Assembly: GCF_022808915.1 (NCBI RefSeq)
Contig: NZ_JAKZFS010000004.1
Location: forward strand, 186,001-250,000
Reading direction: 5' to 3'
From: Fundidesulfovibrio terrae
GTDB lineage: Bacteria > Desulfobacterota > Desulfovibrionia > Desulfovibrionales > Desulfovibrionaceae
DNA: 64,000 nucleotides
Shown: positions 16,184-24,745 of the stretch, one piece after another
Position numbering within the stretch: position 1 is the first letter of the stretch
Layout of the letters: the number at the start of each line of letters is the position of its first letter
Notes under the pieces: generated by a model
Told to the model about the DNA's origin: nothing
The model's database searches: none
What the model saw: only the letters and a program-made list of their open reading frames with translations
Position numbers and translations under genes: made by a program

Positions 16184-16810
16184 TTATCCGATGCGCTGCT
16201 CGACGAGACGCGCCATGTCCTCGTCCGCGTTCTCGCGGCGAAGGCCCTCGGCCACGCCCCGGCGGTCCGGCTCCGGGCGGTTCTGGCTCACCTTCCACTT
16301 GCCTTCGATATGATCGACCACAATCTCGACCCCCACGATTCCTTTGAGCATGGTGGCGATGAACTCCCCGGGCGCGTCGGAAACATGCCACGGGGCCGTC
16401 CGCCGGCTTTCCTGGCTGTCGGTGAGGGCTTCCACCTGCCCGCGCAGCCAGGAGGGCTCATCGATGACCCGCGCCCGGCCGCGCGCCTGGACCACGGCGT
16501 AGTTCCAGGTCGGGACCACTTTCCCGTGCTCGGCCTTGGAAGGATACCACGACGGAGTGATGGGGGCGTGCGGGCCCTGGAAAACCACCAGGGCCTCGCA
16601 TCCCTCGCGCAGGGCGTTCACCTGGTCGTTGGCTTTCGCGATATGGGCGCGTAGGGTGCCCTTGGCCCCGTCCACGGCGACGAGGAAGGGTGCCAGGTTC
16701 GCCAAAAGGCCGCCGGAACCGGCGGTGACGAGAGTGGCCAGGGGATGGGCGCGCATCAGGGCGTGCAGCACTTCCAGACGGTCTTCACGAAAGATTTCCG
16801 GCAGATACAT
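16184..16810 (-). CDS. PaiB-family FMN-binding split-barrel protein
   Basis: A 208-residue flavin-binding protein of the PaiB family, described as a negative transcriptional regulator in Bacillus but structurally an FMN-binding split barrel. The N-terminus MYLPEIFREDRLEVLHALMR, then HPLATLVTAG, VVFQGPHAPITPSWYPSK, and PTWNYAVVQARGRARV are characteristic, as is the C-terminal KVSQNRPEPDRRGVAEGL. It is monocistronic. Its stop codon sits at the edge of the damaged type I repeat, so the last few residues should be checked against clean sequence. Confidence 0.88.
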   Translation of the reverse strand: MYLPEIFREDRLEVLHALMRAHPLATLVTAGSGGLLANLAPFLVAVDGAKGTLRAHIAKANDQVNALREGCEALVVFQGPHAPITPSWYPSKAEHGKVVPTWNYAVVQARGRARVIDEPSWLRGQVEALTDSQESRRTAPWHVSDAPGEFIATMLKGIVGVEIVVDHIEGKWKVSQNRPEPDRRGVAEGLRRENADEDMARLVEQRIG

Positions 16811-16853
16811 GAGCCCTCCGAGACGCGCGGTTCAAAATTCCGGTTCGCACGGG

Positions 16854-16890
16854 AAAAGGCTGCCGGGGTCGGTTCCCCGCCCCGGCAGCC
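16854..16890 (-). terminator. Rho-independent terminator after the hydroxy-acid dehydrogenase gene
   Basis: An 11-bp perfect stem (GGCTGCCGGGG with CCCCGGCAGCC, 16858-16890) is followed on the minus strand by TTTTCCC. It separates the dehydrogenase gene from the downstream PaiB gene. Confidence 0.8.
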
Positions 16891-16911
16891 TCGCGATGTG
16901 TCCGTGCCCGG

Positions 16912-17934
16912 TTACGGGCGGGCGGCCAGGATATCCGGCGACACTTCCCTGACGCTGGCGGTGCCGGTGAGCAGCATCGCCGACACCAGCTCGCCCTGCA
17001 TCTTGCCGAGCCAGGCGGCCACGCCCTCCACGCCGCCTCCGAAGGCGGCCACGGCCATGGGGCGTCCCACCAGGGCGGAGTCGGCTCCCAGGGCCAGGAG
17101 CTTCAGCACGTCGGCGCCGGTGCGCACCCCGCCGTCGGCCAGGATCACGGCCCGGCCCTTCACCTTGGCGGCGATGGCGGGCAGCACTTCGGCCGCCCCG
17201 GGGGTGTGGTCGAGCACGCGTCCTCCGTGGTTGGAGACCACGATGGCGGCGGCTCCGGCGCTGACGGCCAGTTGGGCCTCGTCGGGGGTCATGACGCCCT
17301 TGACGATGAAGGGCAGGTTTGTGGAGGCGGCCAGTTCCTTGAGCTCCACGAAGGTCTTGGGACCGACGGGCTGGCCCTTGAGGGCCATGGTGATCAGTCC
17401 GGCTCCGTCGATGTCCATGCCCACGGCCACGGCCTTGGCTTCCTCGGCGTCGCGGATGAGGGAGAGCACGGCGTCCTGGGCGCGGGGCTTGATGAAGGGC
17501 ACGCCGTGGCCGTTGTGGGCGGCGATGGCCTTGATTCCTCCGGCGTACATGGCTGGGTCGGCTCCGTCGCCGCACATGCCCATGGTTCCGGCGGCCTCGC
17601 AGCCGGCGATGATGATTTCGCTGTAGACGTCCTCGGCGAGCCTGCCGCCCATGTTGTAGACCACGCCGGTCATGGGCGCGGCCAGGATGGGCATGGAGAG
17701 GGTCTTGCCGAAGAGGCTGACGGTGGTGTCGGCCTCCTTGACGCCGTGGATGGTGCGCATGTTGAGCCGCCAGGCCTTGAGGGCCTCAAGGTTGGCGAAG
17801 AAGGCCGAGCCGGAGCCCGCCCCGCCCATGCCGGGCACTTCTCCGGCGCAGGCGCGTCCGTCGCAGACCGGGCACACCCGGCAGTATCCTTTCATCTCTT
17901 CCCGGGCCTTCTTGCGAAGAGCGGCCATATCCAT
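16912..17934 (-). CDS. FMN-dependent alpha-hydroxy-acid dehydrogenase/oxidase
   Basis: A 340-residue TIM-barrel flavoprotein oxidising L-lactate-like 2-hydroxy acids. Family marks are PILAAPMTGVVYNMGG, LPFIVKGVMTPDEAQLAVSA, the active-site IVVSNHGGRVLDHTPG (catalytic His) and ILADGGVRTGADVLKLLALG (FMN phosphate). The N-terminus has four Cys in C-x2-C-x2-C-x4-C (residues 18-29, YCRVCPVCDGRAC), a feature of anaerobe members that could bind a metal or Fe-S cluster; the true electron acceptor is unknown. It is transcribed as a single gene with its own terminator, close behind the efflux operon. In a sulfate reducer a lactate role is plausible. Confidence 0.87.
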   Translation of the reverse strand: MDMAALRKKAREEMKGYCRVCPVCDGRACAGEVPGMGGAGSGSAFFANLEALKAWRLNMRTIHGVKEADTTVSLFGKTLSMPILAAPMTGVVYNMGGRLAEDVYSEIIIAGCEAAGTMGMCGDGADPAMYAGGIKAIAAHNGHGVPFIKPRAQDAVLSLIRDAEEAKAVAVGMDIDGAGLITMALKGQPVGPKTFVELKELAASTNLPFIVKGVMTPDEAQLAVSAGAAAIVVSNHGGRVLDHTPGAAEVLPAIAAKVKGRAVILADGGVRTGADVLKLLALGADSALVGRPMAVAAFGGGVEGVAAWLGKMQGELVSAMLLTGTASVREVSPDILAARP

Positions 17935-17974
17935 AATTCGTAGCCTCCGTTCTTGGCGGTTGAGTCGTTGGGAT

Positions 17975-19546
17975 CTAGTGCATCGGGACGTCGGCGGCGG
18001 GCTTGGCGGCTCGCCGCAGGATGAGCACGCCGGGGATGCAGATGATGCTGATTATCCCCAACAGCCGGAAGTTGTCGATATAGGCCATGAGGGCGGCCTG
18101 CTGCCCCAGGAGGCCCTGGAGCACGCCCAGGGCCTTGGCCTTGGCCAGCACGGGGTCGCAGCTCTGGGCCATGAAGGCGGTTATGCTGTGCAGGTACTGC
18201 TGGAAGACGGGGTTCGTGGGGGCCATGTTGGCGCACAGGATGTTCTGGTGGGTCTGGGCGTCCCGGGAGATCATGGTGGTGACGATGGAGATGCCCACGC
18301 CGCCGCCGATGTTGCGCATGAGGTTGAAGATGCCCGAGGCGTTGCCCATCTGCTCCACGGGGAGCCCGCCCATGGCCGTGGTGGTCAGGGGCACGAAGAT
18401 GAGCCCCAGCGAGAGGCCCATGATGACGTTGGGCCAGGCGATATGGGCGGAGGTGATGTCCAGGTTGATGCCCGCGAAGTGCAGCGACGTGGCCGCCAGG
18501 ATGGTGAAGCCGATGCCGATGAGGATGCGGCTGTCCACCTTGCCGATCAACTTGCCCACGATCATCATGGAGATGATGGCCCCGATGCCGCGCGGGCTGA
18601 GCGCCAGGCCGCTGTCCAGGGCGGAGTAGCCCATGAGGCCCTGGAGGAAGAGCGGCTGCAGGGTGATGGTGGCGTAGAGCACCATGCCCAAGAGGGTCAT
18701 CATGGCCGTGCCCGTGGCGAAGTTGGCGTTTTTGAACACGCGCAGGTTGACGATGGGGTGCTCGGCCTTGAGCTCCCAGACGATGAAGGCCAGCATGGAT
18801 ACGGCCGAGAGCACCGAGAACCAGAGGATCCAGGGGGCCTCGAACCAGTCCTCGCGCTGGCCCTTGTCCAGCACGATCTGGAGGGTGGTCAGCCACACGG
18901 CCATGATGGCGAAGCCGATGTAATCCACGCTGGCCATGCGCTTGCGGGCCTCGGCCAGGTACGGGGGGTCTTCCACGAAGGTCTGGCACATAAGGTAGGC
19001 CAGCACGCCCACGGGCAGGTTGATGTAGAACATCCAGCGCCAGGAGTAGTTGTCCGTGACCCAGCCGCCGAGCGTGGGCCCGATGACCGGCGCCACGACG
19101 ACGCCCAGGCCGAAGATGGCCATGGCCACGCCGCGCTTCTCGGGCGGGGCGCTCTCCATGAGGATGGACTGGGACAGCGGCTGCAGCGCTCCGCCAGCCG
19201 CGCCCTGGAGGATGCGGGCAAGGATCAGCATGGGCATGCTGGTGGCGGCTCCGCACATGGCCGAGGCCATGGTGAAGAGCACCACGCAGGTCAAGAGGAA
19301 GCGTTTGCGGCCCATGCGCACGGAAAGCCATCCGGTCATGGGCAGCACGATGGCGTTGGACACCAGGTAGCTGGTGAGCACCCAGGTGGCCTCGTCCTCG
19401 CTGGCCGAGAGGTTTCCGGCCATGTGGGGCAGGGCCACGTTGGCCATGGTCGTATCCAGCACCTCCATGATCGTGGGCAGCATCACCGACATGGCGATGA
19501 CCCACAGGTTCACGGAAGGGCGCCAGGGTTGCGCGGTCTGGCTCAT
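17975..19546 (-). CDS. emrB: EmrB/QacA-type DHA2 drug efflux permease
   Basis: A 523-residue MFS exporter with 14 predicted helices. Family motifs: WVLTSYLVSNAIVLPMTGWL and SVRMGRKRF (motif A), PVIGPTLGGWVTDNYSWRWM (motif C) and the WRWMFYINLPVG turn of the EmrB subgroup. With the EmrA adaptor and an outer-membrane channel it would expel hydrophobic compounds by proton antiport. It is 4 bp downstream of emrA and in an operon with a MarR repressor. No TolC-like gene is in this operon. Confidence 0.93.
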   Translation of the reverse strand: MSQTAQPWRPSVNLWVIAMSVMLPTIMEVLDTTMANVALPHMAGNLSASEDEATWVLTSYLVSNAIVLPMTGWLSVRMGRKRFLLTCVVLFTMASAMCGAATSMPMLILARILQGAAGGALQPLSQSILMESAPPEKRGVAMAIFGLGVVVAPVIGPTLGGWVTDNYSWRWMFYINLPVGVLAYLMCQTFVEDPPYLAEARKRMASVDYIGFAIMAVWLTTLQIVLDKGQREDWFEAPWILWFSVLSAVSMLAFIVWELKAEHPIVNLRVFKNANFATGTAMMTLLGMVLYATITLQPLFLQGLMGYSALDSGLALSPRGIGAIISMMIVGKLIGKVDSRILIGIGFTILAATSLHFAGINLDITSAHIAWPNVIMGLSLGLIFVPLTTTAMGGLPVEQMGNASGIFNLMRNIGGGVGISIVTTMISRDAQTHQNILCANMAPTNPVFQQYLHSITAFMAQSCDPVLAKAKALGVLQGLLGQQAALMAYIDNFRLLGIISIICIPGVLILRRAAKPAADVPMH

Positions 19547-19550
19547 GGCG

Positions 19551-20627
19551 TCACCGCACTTTGACCTTGGGGACCACGGACATGCCGGGGGCCAGGTGCA
19601 TGCCGGCTTCGGCGGAGGCCAGGTCGAAGACGATCTTCACGGGCACGCGCTGTACCACCTTCACGTAGTTGCCCGTGGCGTTCTGGGGCGGCAGCAGGCT
19701 GAAGGCCGCGCCGGTGCCGGCCTGGATGCTGTCCACGTGGCCCTTGAAGGCGTGGCCGGGGTAGGCGTCCACCACCAGGTCCACGATTTGTCCGGGCAGC
19801 ATGCCGCTCAGCTGCGTCTCCTTGAAGTTGGCCACCACCCAGATGTCGTCCTGCACCACGGAGAGGACGGACTGTCCCACCTGCACGTAGTCGCCGGGTT
19901 CCACGGCCTTCTTGGTGACGCGTCCGCCCACCACGGAGGTGATCTCGCAGTAGGCCAGGTCGAGCTTGGCCTGCTCCACGGCGGCCTTGTTCTTTTCCAC
20001 GCCCGCCTGGGAGGTCTGGATCTGGGTGGCCGCCAGGGCGGCCTGGGCCTCGGCCGCGGCCACGCGCTTGCGCGAGGACTGCAAGGAGGCGGAGGTGGTG
20101 CGCGACAGGGTGTCGGCGTTGTCGCGGGCCTGCTGGGACACGGCTCCGGTGTGCACGAGCTGGTTGTAGCGGGCCAGGTCGGTGGCCGCGTTGCCCGCCT
20201 GGGCCTGGGCGGAGGCTTCGTCGGCCTTGGCCTGGTCGGCTGCGGCCAGGGCGACCTGGTGCTGGGAGCGGGCCTCCTGGAGCTTCTGCTCGGCCTCGTT
20301 CAGGTTGGCAAGGGCCTGATCCAGCTTCACCTGGAAGGTGGCCTTGTCCAGCTTGATGAGCACGTCGCCAGGGGCCACGCGCCGGTTGTCCTCCACGAGG
20401 ACCGTAAGCACCCGCCCGGCCACCTGAGGGGCCACGGAGGTGACGTGCCCGGCGATGAACGCGTCGTCGGTGGTTTCGAAGGCCCGTGCCTGCCACCACC
20501 AGAACCCGGCGACCGCCAGGGCTGCCAGGGCCAGGATCGCGGCCACGGCGGCCGCCGGCTTGCGGGGTTTGCGGGCGGCGCCGCCGTTGCGGGGATTCAC
20601 TGCCGAGCTGCGTACTTCTTCCTTCAC
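19551..20627 (-). CDS. emrA: EmrA-like HlyD-family membrane fusion protein
   Basis: A 358-residue periplasmic adaptor linking EmrB to the outer-membrane channel. One transmembrane helix (about 27-46, AAAVAAILALAALAVAGFWW) is followed by a lipoyl half (DDAFIAGHVTSVAPQVAGRV), a long coiled coil rich in Ala/Gln (about 90-210) and the second lipoyl/beta-barrel half (AYCEITSVVGGRVTKKAVEP). The start is GTG 20627, overlapping the marR stop as GTGA with GAGGAG about nine bases upstream; the frame extends further but only through marR in the wrong frame. This coupling makes a marR-emrA-emrB operon. Confidence 0.9.
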   Translation of the reverse strand: MKEEVRSSAVNPRNGGAARKPRKPAAAVAAILALAALAVAGFWWWQARAFETTDDAFIAGHVTSVAPQVAGRVLTVLVEDNRRVAPGDVLIKLDKATFQVKLDQALANLNEAEQKLQEARSQHQVALAAADQAKADEASAQAQAGNAATDLARYNQLVHTGAVSQQARDNADTLSRTTSASLQSSRKRVAAAEAQAALAATQIQTSQAGVEKNKAAVEQAKLDLAYCEITSVVGGRVTKKAVEPGDYVQVGQSVLSVVQDDIWVVANFKETQLSGMLPGQIVDLVVDAYPGHAFKGHVDSIQAGTGAAFSLLPPQNATGNYVKVVQRVPVKIVFDLASAEAGMHLAPGMSVVPKVKVR

Positions 20628-21136
20628 TTCGGGATCTCCTCGGCGCATTGCCCGGCATCGAGCCGGACTTTCGATAAGAGGGTGATGAGCGTTCTGAGTT
20701 CGTCCTGGGTGAGCCCGGACATGACGTCGGACTGGGCCAGGAACAGGTCCGGCAAAACGTTGTCGAGCACCTTCTGGCCTTCCTGCGTCAGCCCGATGCG
20801 CACCACGCGGCGGTCCTCGGGGGACTCCTCCCGCCTGACCAGCCCGTCGCGGACCATGCCCGAGAGCACGGCCGAGACCGTGGGGGTGGTGACGCCGGCC
20901 ATCTCGGCCAGCTTGCACACGGGCACGGGCTCGTTTTCGCGGCTCAAGAGGCACAGGATCATGAACCGGCCGTATGACAGCCCCAGCTTGCCGAGCCTGC
21001 GCTCGGCGTTGTGGTGCAGGATGGTGCCGGTGCGCAACACGTGCAGGTATGCTTCCGTCACCAGGAGGTCCATGGTGGGGTAGCGGGCGGCCTTTTCAAG
21101 CAGGGTCTGGTAACTGGGCAATTCCTTGAGAATCAT
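20624..21136 (-). CDS. MarR-family transcriptional repressor
   Basis: A 170-residue winged-helix dimer, presumed ligand-responsive repressor of the emrAB-like genes behind it. The winged helix is visible as LGLSYGRFMILCLLSRENEP, VCKLAEMAGVTTPTVSAVLS (recognition helix) and DGLVRREESPEDRRVVRIGL (wing, with the conserved DxRxxxI/V). ATG 21136 has GGAGG about seven bases upstream; the longer ATG 21163 lacks one and would cover the operator. A perfect ATTAG-N4-CTAAT repeat 31 bp upstream suggests autoregulation of the operon. Confidence 0.92.
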   Translation of the reverse strand: MILKELPSYQTLLEKAARYPTMDLLVTEAYLHVLRTGTILHHNAERRLGKLGLSYGRFMILCLLSRENEPVPVCKLAEMAGVTTPTVSAVLSGMVRDGLVRREESPEDRRVVRIGLTQEGQKVLDNVLPDLFLAQSDVMSGLTQDELRTLITLLSKVRLDAGQCAEEIPK

Positions 21137-21166
21137 GGTGAGCCTCCAAACGTTAGCTGGCAAATA

Positions 21167-21180
21167 ATTAGACGCCTAAT
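21167..21180 (-). promoter_or_regulatory. Candidate MarR operator
   Basis: ATTAG-ACGC-CTAAT is a perfect inverted repeat in an AT-rich patch upstream of the marR-emrAB operon, in the -10/-35 zone expected for autorepression. TTAG-N4-CTAA is a familiar MarR-type half-site arrangement. Confidence 0.55.
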
Positions 21181-21406
21181 GGCTGTCAAGTGGAAATCCT
21201 GCATACTTGTCGAGACCGGATGCGGACAAGGTTACGGGGGCATCGGAAATATCCAAAAACACGCGCAGGAGCGGCTGCGCCGGAGCACGACCGGGCATTG
21301 GCCGCGACGCCGCGCGCAAAGGGAAGGGGGGCGGATTCGTTCCGCCGCGTCCGGCGGGATTGGATGAAATGCCTGCAGGGCCCAGGCAACAGCCGGGCGA
21401 AGAGGG

Positions 21407-22081
21407 CTAGAAGCCGAGTTCCAGGGGGGGGTTCACCAGCGCGCCGGGAACTTCCCCGGCCTTGGGCACCGGCGCGGGCTGAACCCGCACCTTGCGGCCC
21501 TCCAGGCGCAGACGGTCGGTGGCCAGCCACTGCACGGCCTGGGGCAGCACACGGTGCTCGCAGGCCAGGATGCGTCCGCCCAGGGTCTGGCCGTCATCCT
21601 CGGGATAGGCGGGCACGGCAGCCTGGATGATCACCGGGCCGTGGTCCATGATCTCGTCCACGAAATGCACGGTGCAACCGGAGATGGCCACGCCGTAGTC
21701 GGCGGCGTCGCGCGGGCCGTGCACGCCGGGGAAGCTCGGCAGAAGGGCGGGGTGGATGTTGATCACCTTTCCGGGGAAGGCTCTCAGGAACTCGCCGGTG
21801 ATCATACGCATGAACCCGGCCATGACCACGGCCTCGCCCCCGGCCTTGCGGATGGCCCGGATCATGGCCCGGTCGAACTCGGCCCGGTCCGGGTAGTCGG
21901 CGTGGGGGATGCAGACGTGGGGCAGCCGGTGCTTGCGGGCACGCTCCAGGCCGTAGGCGCCCTCCTTGTTGGAGAGCACCAGGGCGATGCGCGCATCGAG
22001 CGCCCCTTGCTCGATGCGGTCGATGAGGGCCTGAAGGTTGGACCCGGAGCCCGAAACCAGGACGGCGATGGGCAGCGCCAC
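21407..22081 (-). CDS. purN: Phosphoribosylglycinamide formyltransferase PurN
   Basis: A 224-residue folate-dependent enzyme of purine synthesis, converting GAR to FGAR. Motifs: IAVLVSGSGSNLQALIDRIE at the N-terminus, VVMAGFMRMITGEFL, GKVINIHPALLPSFPGVHGP (catalytic Asn-His) and GCTVHFVDEIMDHGPVIIQA (catalytic Asp). The C-terminal tail (about 190-224) is slightly longer than in the E. coli enzyme. It starts 2 bp after the cobA-hemD stop and is probably translated from the same message; the purine/tetrapyrrole pairing has no evident functional logic. Confidence 0.96.
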   Translation of the reverse strand: MALPIAVLVSGSGSNLQALIDRIEQGALDARIALVLSNKEGAYGLERARKHRLPHVCIPHADYPDRAEFDRAMIRAIRKAGGEAVVMAGFMRMITGEFLRAFPGKVINIHPALLPSFPGVHGPRDAADYGVAISGCTVHFVDEIMDHGPVIIQAAVPAYPEDDGQTLGGRILACEHRVLPQAVQWLATDRLRLEGRKVRVQPAPVPKAGEVPGALVNPPLELGF

Positions 22082-22083
22082 TA

Positions 22084-23601
22084 TCAGCCCTGCACCACCG
22101 CGTCGGCCAGAGCCTTGGCCAGGGCCGGGATGGTGTACGCTTCAGGCTGGATATCCGGCTCGAAGCCATGCTTTTTCAGCGTTGCCGCCGTGATGGGGCC
22201 GATGCAGGCGATCTTCACCTTGGAGCGCAGGGGGGCGAGCCTGTCCGTCGGGATCATGGCGAAGAAGTTGTCCACCGTGGAGGAGCTGGTGAAGGTGAGG
22301 TAGTGGATCTCGCCTTCCTCGATGGCCGCCACCACCTCGTCCGGGTCCTGCTGGGCCAGCTTCGTCTCGTAGACCGGCAGCACCGTGACCTGAGCACCGG
22401 CGCGGGTGAGCTCCTCGGGGAGCACCTCGCGGGCCTGGGCAGCGCGGGGGATGAGCACCTTCTTGCCGCCGATCTGGAGGGCGAGCAGTCCTTCGACCAC
22501 GGACTCCGCGATGAACTTCTCGGGAACGAAGTCGGCCTTGATGCCCCGGTCGAGCAGGGCCTGGGCCGTGGCGGGCCCGATGGCCGCCACCTTGAGCCCC
22601 CCCATGGCCCGGGCGTCCAGGCCCATGGCGGCAAGCTCGTGCCAGAAATATTTGACCCCGTTGGCCGAGGTGAACACCATCCAGTCGAAGCAGGAGAGGC
22701 TGCCCACGGCCTCGCGCACCGGGGCGGTGTCGGCCAGGGGAGCCACGTCGATGGTGGGGTATTCCCAGGTGCAGGCTCCCATGTCCTCCAGGATGCGCAC
22801 CAGGTCGCTGGCCTGCTCGCGCGAGCGGGTGACCACCACGCCCTTGCCCAGAAGCGGGCGTTTTTCGAACCAGTTGAGCTTGTCGTGAAGCCCAACCACC
22901 TCGCCCACCACCAAAAGCGACGGGGCCTTGAAGCCCTGGCGCTTGGCCTCGGCCGGGATCTCCTCCAGGGTGGAGACCATGGAGCGGTGGCGGCAGGTGG
23001 TGCCCCAGCGCACCAGGGCTGCCGGGGTCTTGGGATCGCGGCCGCCGTCGATGAGGCGGCGGGAGATGTCGGTCAGGTTCTTGACGCCCATGAAGAAGAT
23101 GAGCGTGGACGCGGCCTGGGCCAGGGCGGGCCAGTTGTGGGCGGACTCGTCCTTGGTGGGGTCCTCGTGGCCGGTGATGAAGCTCACGGAGGAGGCGAAC
23201 TTGCGGTGGGTGATGGGGATGCCCGCATAGGCCGGGGCGGCCACGGCGCTGGTCACGCCGGGGATCACCTCGAAGGTGAGCCCCTCTTCCAGGAGTTCCT
23301 CGGCCTCTTCAGCGCCGCGCCCGAACACGTAGGGGTCGCCGCCCTTGAGGCGGGCAACCACCTTGCCCTCCTTGGCCTTGGCGACCAGGAGCTTGTTGAT
23401 GTCGCCCTGGGGCAGGGTGTGGTCCCCGCCCTTCTTGCCCACGTAGATCACCTCGGCGTCGGGGCGTCGGAAGTCCAGGAAGGCCTTGTTGGCCAGGTAG
23501 TCGTAGACCAGCACGTCGGCGGTCTCCAGCACGCGCTTGGCCTTGAGGGTGAGAAGTCCCGGATCGCCGGGTCCCGCGCCGATGAGATAGACGTTGGGCA
23601 T
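22084..23601 (-). CDS. Fused uroporphyrinogen-III methyltransferase/synthase (CobA-HemD)
   Basis: A 505-residue bifunctional enzyme at the branch to sirohaem, cobalamin and, in sulfate reducers, haem via sirohaem. The N-terminal methyltransferase (1-245) has NVYLIGAGPGDPGLLTLKAK, VARLKGGDPYVFGRGAEEAE and PGVTSAVAAPAYAGIPITHR. The C-terminal uroporphyrinogen-III synthase (about 252-505) starts GVVVTRSREQASDLVRILED and includes DWMVFTSANGVKYFW and YLTFTSSSTVDNFFAM. Such fusions occur in Desulfovibrio and clostridia. It is preceded by a cyclophilin gene and an inverted repeat, and followed at 2 bp by purN. Confidence 0.96.
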   Translation of the reverse strand: MPNVYLIGAGPGDPGLLTLKAKRVLETADVLVYDYLANKAFLDFRRPDAEVIYVGKKGGDHTLPQGDINKLLVAKAKEGKVVARLKGGDPYVFGRGAEEAEELLEEGLTFEVIPGVTSAVAAPAYAGIPITHRKFASSVSFITGHEDPTKDESAHNWPALAQAASTLIFFMGVKNLTDISRRLIDGGRDPKTPAALVRWGTTCRHRSMVSTLEEIPAEAKRQGFKAPSLLVVGEVVGLHDKLNWFEKRPLLGKGVVVTRSREQASDLVRILEDMGACTWEYPTIDVAPLADTAPVREAVGSLSCFDWMVFTSANGVKYFWHELAAMGLDARAMGGLKVAAIGPATAQALLDRGIKADFVPEKFIAESVVEGLLALQIGGKKVLIPRAAQAREVLPEELTRAGAQVTVLPVYETKLAQQDPDEVVAAIEEGEIHYLTFTSSSTVDNFFAMIPTDRLAPLRSKVKIACIGPITAATLKKHGFEPDIQPEAYTIPALAKALADAVVQG

Positions 23602-23632
23602 GTGTGTAAGCCTTGGGGCGTTGGCGTTTGTC

Positions 23633-23670
23633 AGGGCGGCCTCTCCGGTCGTGACCGGATGGGCCGCCCT
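23633..23670 (-). promoter_or_regulatory. Inverted repeat between ppiB and cobA-hemD
   Basis: AGGGCGGCC (23633-23641) pairs with GGCCGCCCT (23662-23670) around an inner CCGGTC-GTGACCGG hairpin, in the 140-bp gap. There is no T-run, so it is an attenuator, mRNA stabiliser or leaky terminator rather than a clear intrinsic terminator. Confidence 0.4.
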
Positions 23671-23741
23671 GGTGTGGTCGTCAGGAAACGGCGGGTCGGG
23701 ATGTCCGGCCCGCGTCGACGCGGTCGCTTTCCTAGCGGGGG

Positions 23742-24236
23742 CTATTCCTCGCGCAGGACGCTGTTGATGGTCACGGGCTCCACGGGAACGTCGTCGTGGA
23801 ATCCGGCCCGGCGGGTGCGCACCTTCTTGATCTTGTTGACCACGTCCATGCCGTCCACAACCTTGCCGAACACGCAGTAGCCCCAGCCATCGGGGGTCTT
23901 GGACTTGTGGTTCAGGAAGTGGTTGTCGTTCACATTGATGAAGAACTGGGCGGTGGCGCTGTGGGGGTCCATGGTGCGGGCCATGGCCAGGGTGCCGGTG
24001 AGGTTCTCCAGGCCGTTGTCGGCCTCGTTGACCACGGGGGCGTTGGTGGGCTTTTCCTTCATGGTGACGTTCATGCCGCCACCCTGGATCATGAAGTTGT
24101 CGATGACCCTGTGGAAGATGGTGCCCTCGTAGAACCCGTCGTCCACATACTTGAGGAAGTTGGCCACGGTGGCGGGGGCCTTGTCGGGGTAGAGCTCGAT
24201 AGTGATCAGGCCCATGGAGGTTTCCATTAGAACCAT
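23742..24236 (-). CDS. Cyclophilin-type peptidyl-prolyl cis-trans isomerase
   Basis: A 164-residue cytoplasmic PPIase (PpiB-like). Hallmarks are [36 protein letters not shown] (catalytic Arg in FHRV), [20 protein letters not shown] and the [18 protein letters not shown] close. No signal peptide. ATG 24236 is chosen for AAGGAG nine bases upstream; the frame open to 24323 has no ribosome-binding site. It is upstream of cobA-hemD on the same strand, separated by an inverted repeat. Confidence 0.94.
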   Translation of the reverse strand: MVLMETSMGLITIELYPDKAPATVANFLKYVDDGFYEGTIFHRVIDNFMIQGGGMNVTMKEKPTNAPVVNEADNGLENLTGTLAMARTMDPHSATAQFFINVNDNHFLNHKSKTPDGWGYCVFGKVVDGMDVVNKIKKVRTRRAGFHDDVPVEPVTINSVLREE

Positions 24237-24411
24237 AGCGTTTCGCTCCTTGGCGTGGTCTTTCTTTGTCCGGGCGAAATAGCTCACATCCGGCCCGGAG
24301 TCCATCCCCGGCGCGCCCCGCAAGTCAATTGCGAAAATTGTAAAAACGTGTGGTTTTTGTGCAGGGGTGTGCTAGAAAGGAGCCAGTTCGTTTCTTACCA
24401 AGGAGAAAACG

Positions 24412-24660
24412 ATGACCAAGGCCACCTGGGAGAAAGTGTTCGAGTACGCGTCCATGCCGGTACACGGCACGCTGTCGCGCAAGCTGCGCAAGGGGCTCAA
24501 AATCCAGATCAACGAGGGCAAGGTCTATGAGCAGGCCACCCTGTTTCTGGGCGAGGAGTTTTTGCGCGTGACCGAGAAGTCCGGCAAGGAGTCGGTCAAC
24601 ACCTATTACGGCTGGGAAAAGCTGGTGTGCGTGCGCACCATCGGGGAAACCGAGGAATAG
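24412..24660 (+). CDS. Small hypothetical protein (82 aa)
   Basis: Not recognised. It starts MTKATWEKVFEYASMPVHG and is a small, charged, probably beta-rich cytoplasmic protein (LSRKLRKGLKIQINEGKVYE, then TYYGWEKLVCVRT). AAGGAG lies six to seven bases before ATG 24412 and a strong terminator follows, so it is very likely a real single-gene transcript. It is divergent from the cyclophilin gene. Confidence 0.78.
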   Translation: MTKATWEKVFEYASMPVHGTLSRKLRKGLKIQINEGKVYEQATLFLGEEFLRVTEKSGKESVNTYYGWEKLVCVRTIGETEE

Positions 24661-24685
24661 GCGAGGGATAGACGCGTCCGAAAAA

Positions 24686-24720
24686 GCCCCCTCCGGACGG
24701 TCCGTCCGGAGGGGGCCTTC
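24686..24720 (+). terminator. Strong rho-independent terminator
   Basis: A 13-bp perfect stem GCCCCCTCCGGAC/GTCCGGAGGGGGC with a 5-base loop (24686-24716), preceded by AAAAA and followed by CTTCGTTTC. It probably serves both the 82-aa gene and the leftward aminotransferase transcript. Confidence 0.88.
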
Positions 24721-24745
24721 GTTTCTTGACAGGGACAGGAGGCGG

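Noticed and set aside
15900-16391. Extension of the beta-lactamase frame through the poly-G region into a 456-aa protein
   Set aside because: The extra N-terminus is poly-Pro/Gly from homopolymer runs and antisense to the PaiB gene; the signal peptide marks the real start at 15899.
17672-19564. A 630-codon plus-strand frame opposite the dehydrogenase and emrB genes
   Set aside because: Same reasoning: antisense to well-supported genes with shadow-frame composition.
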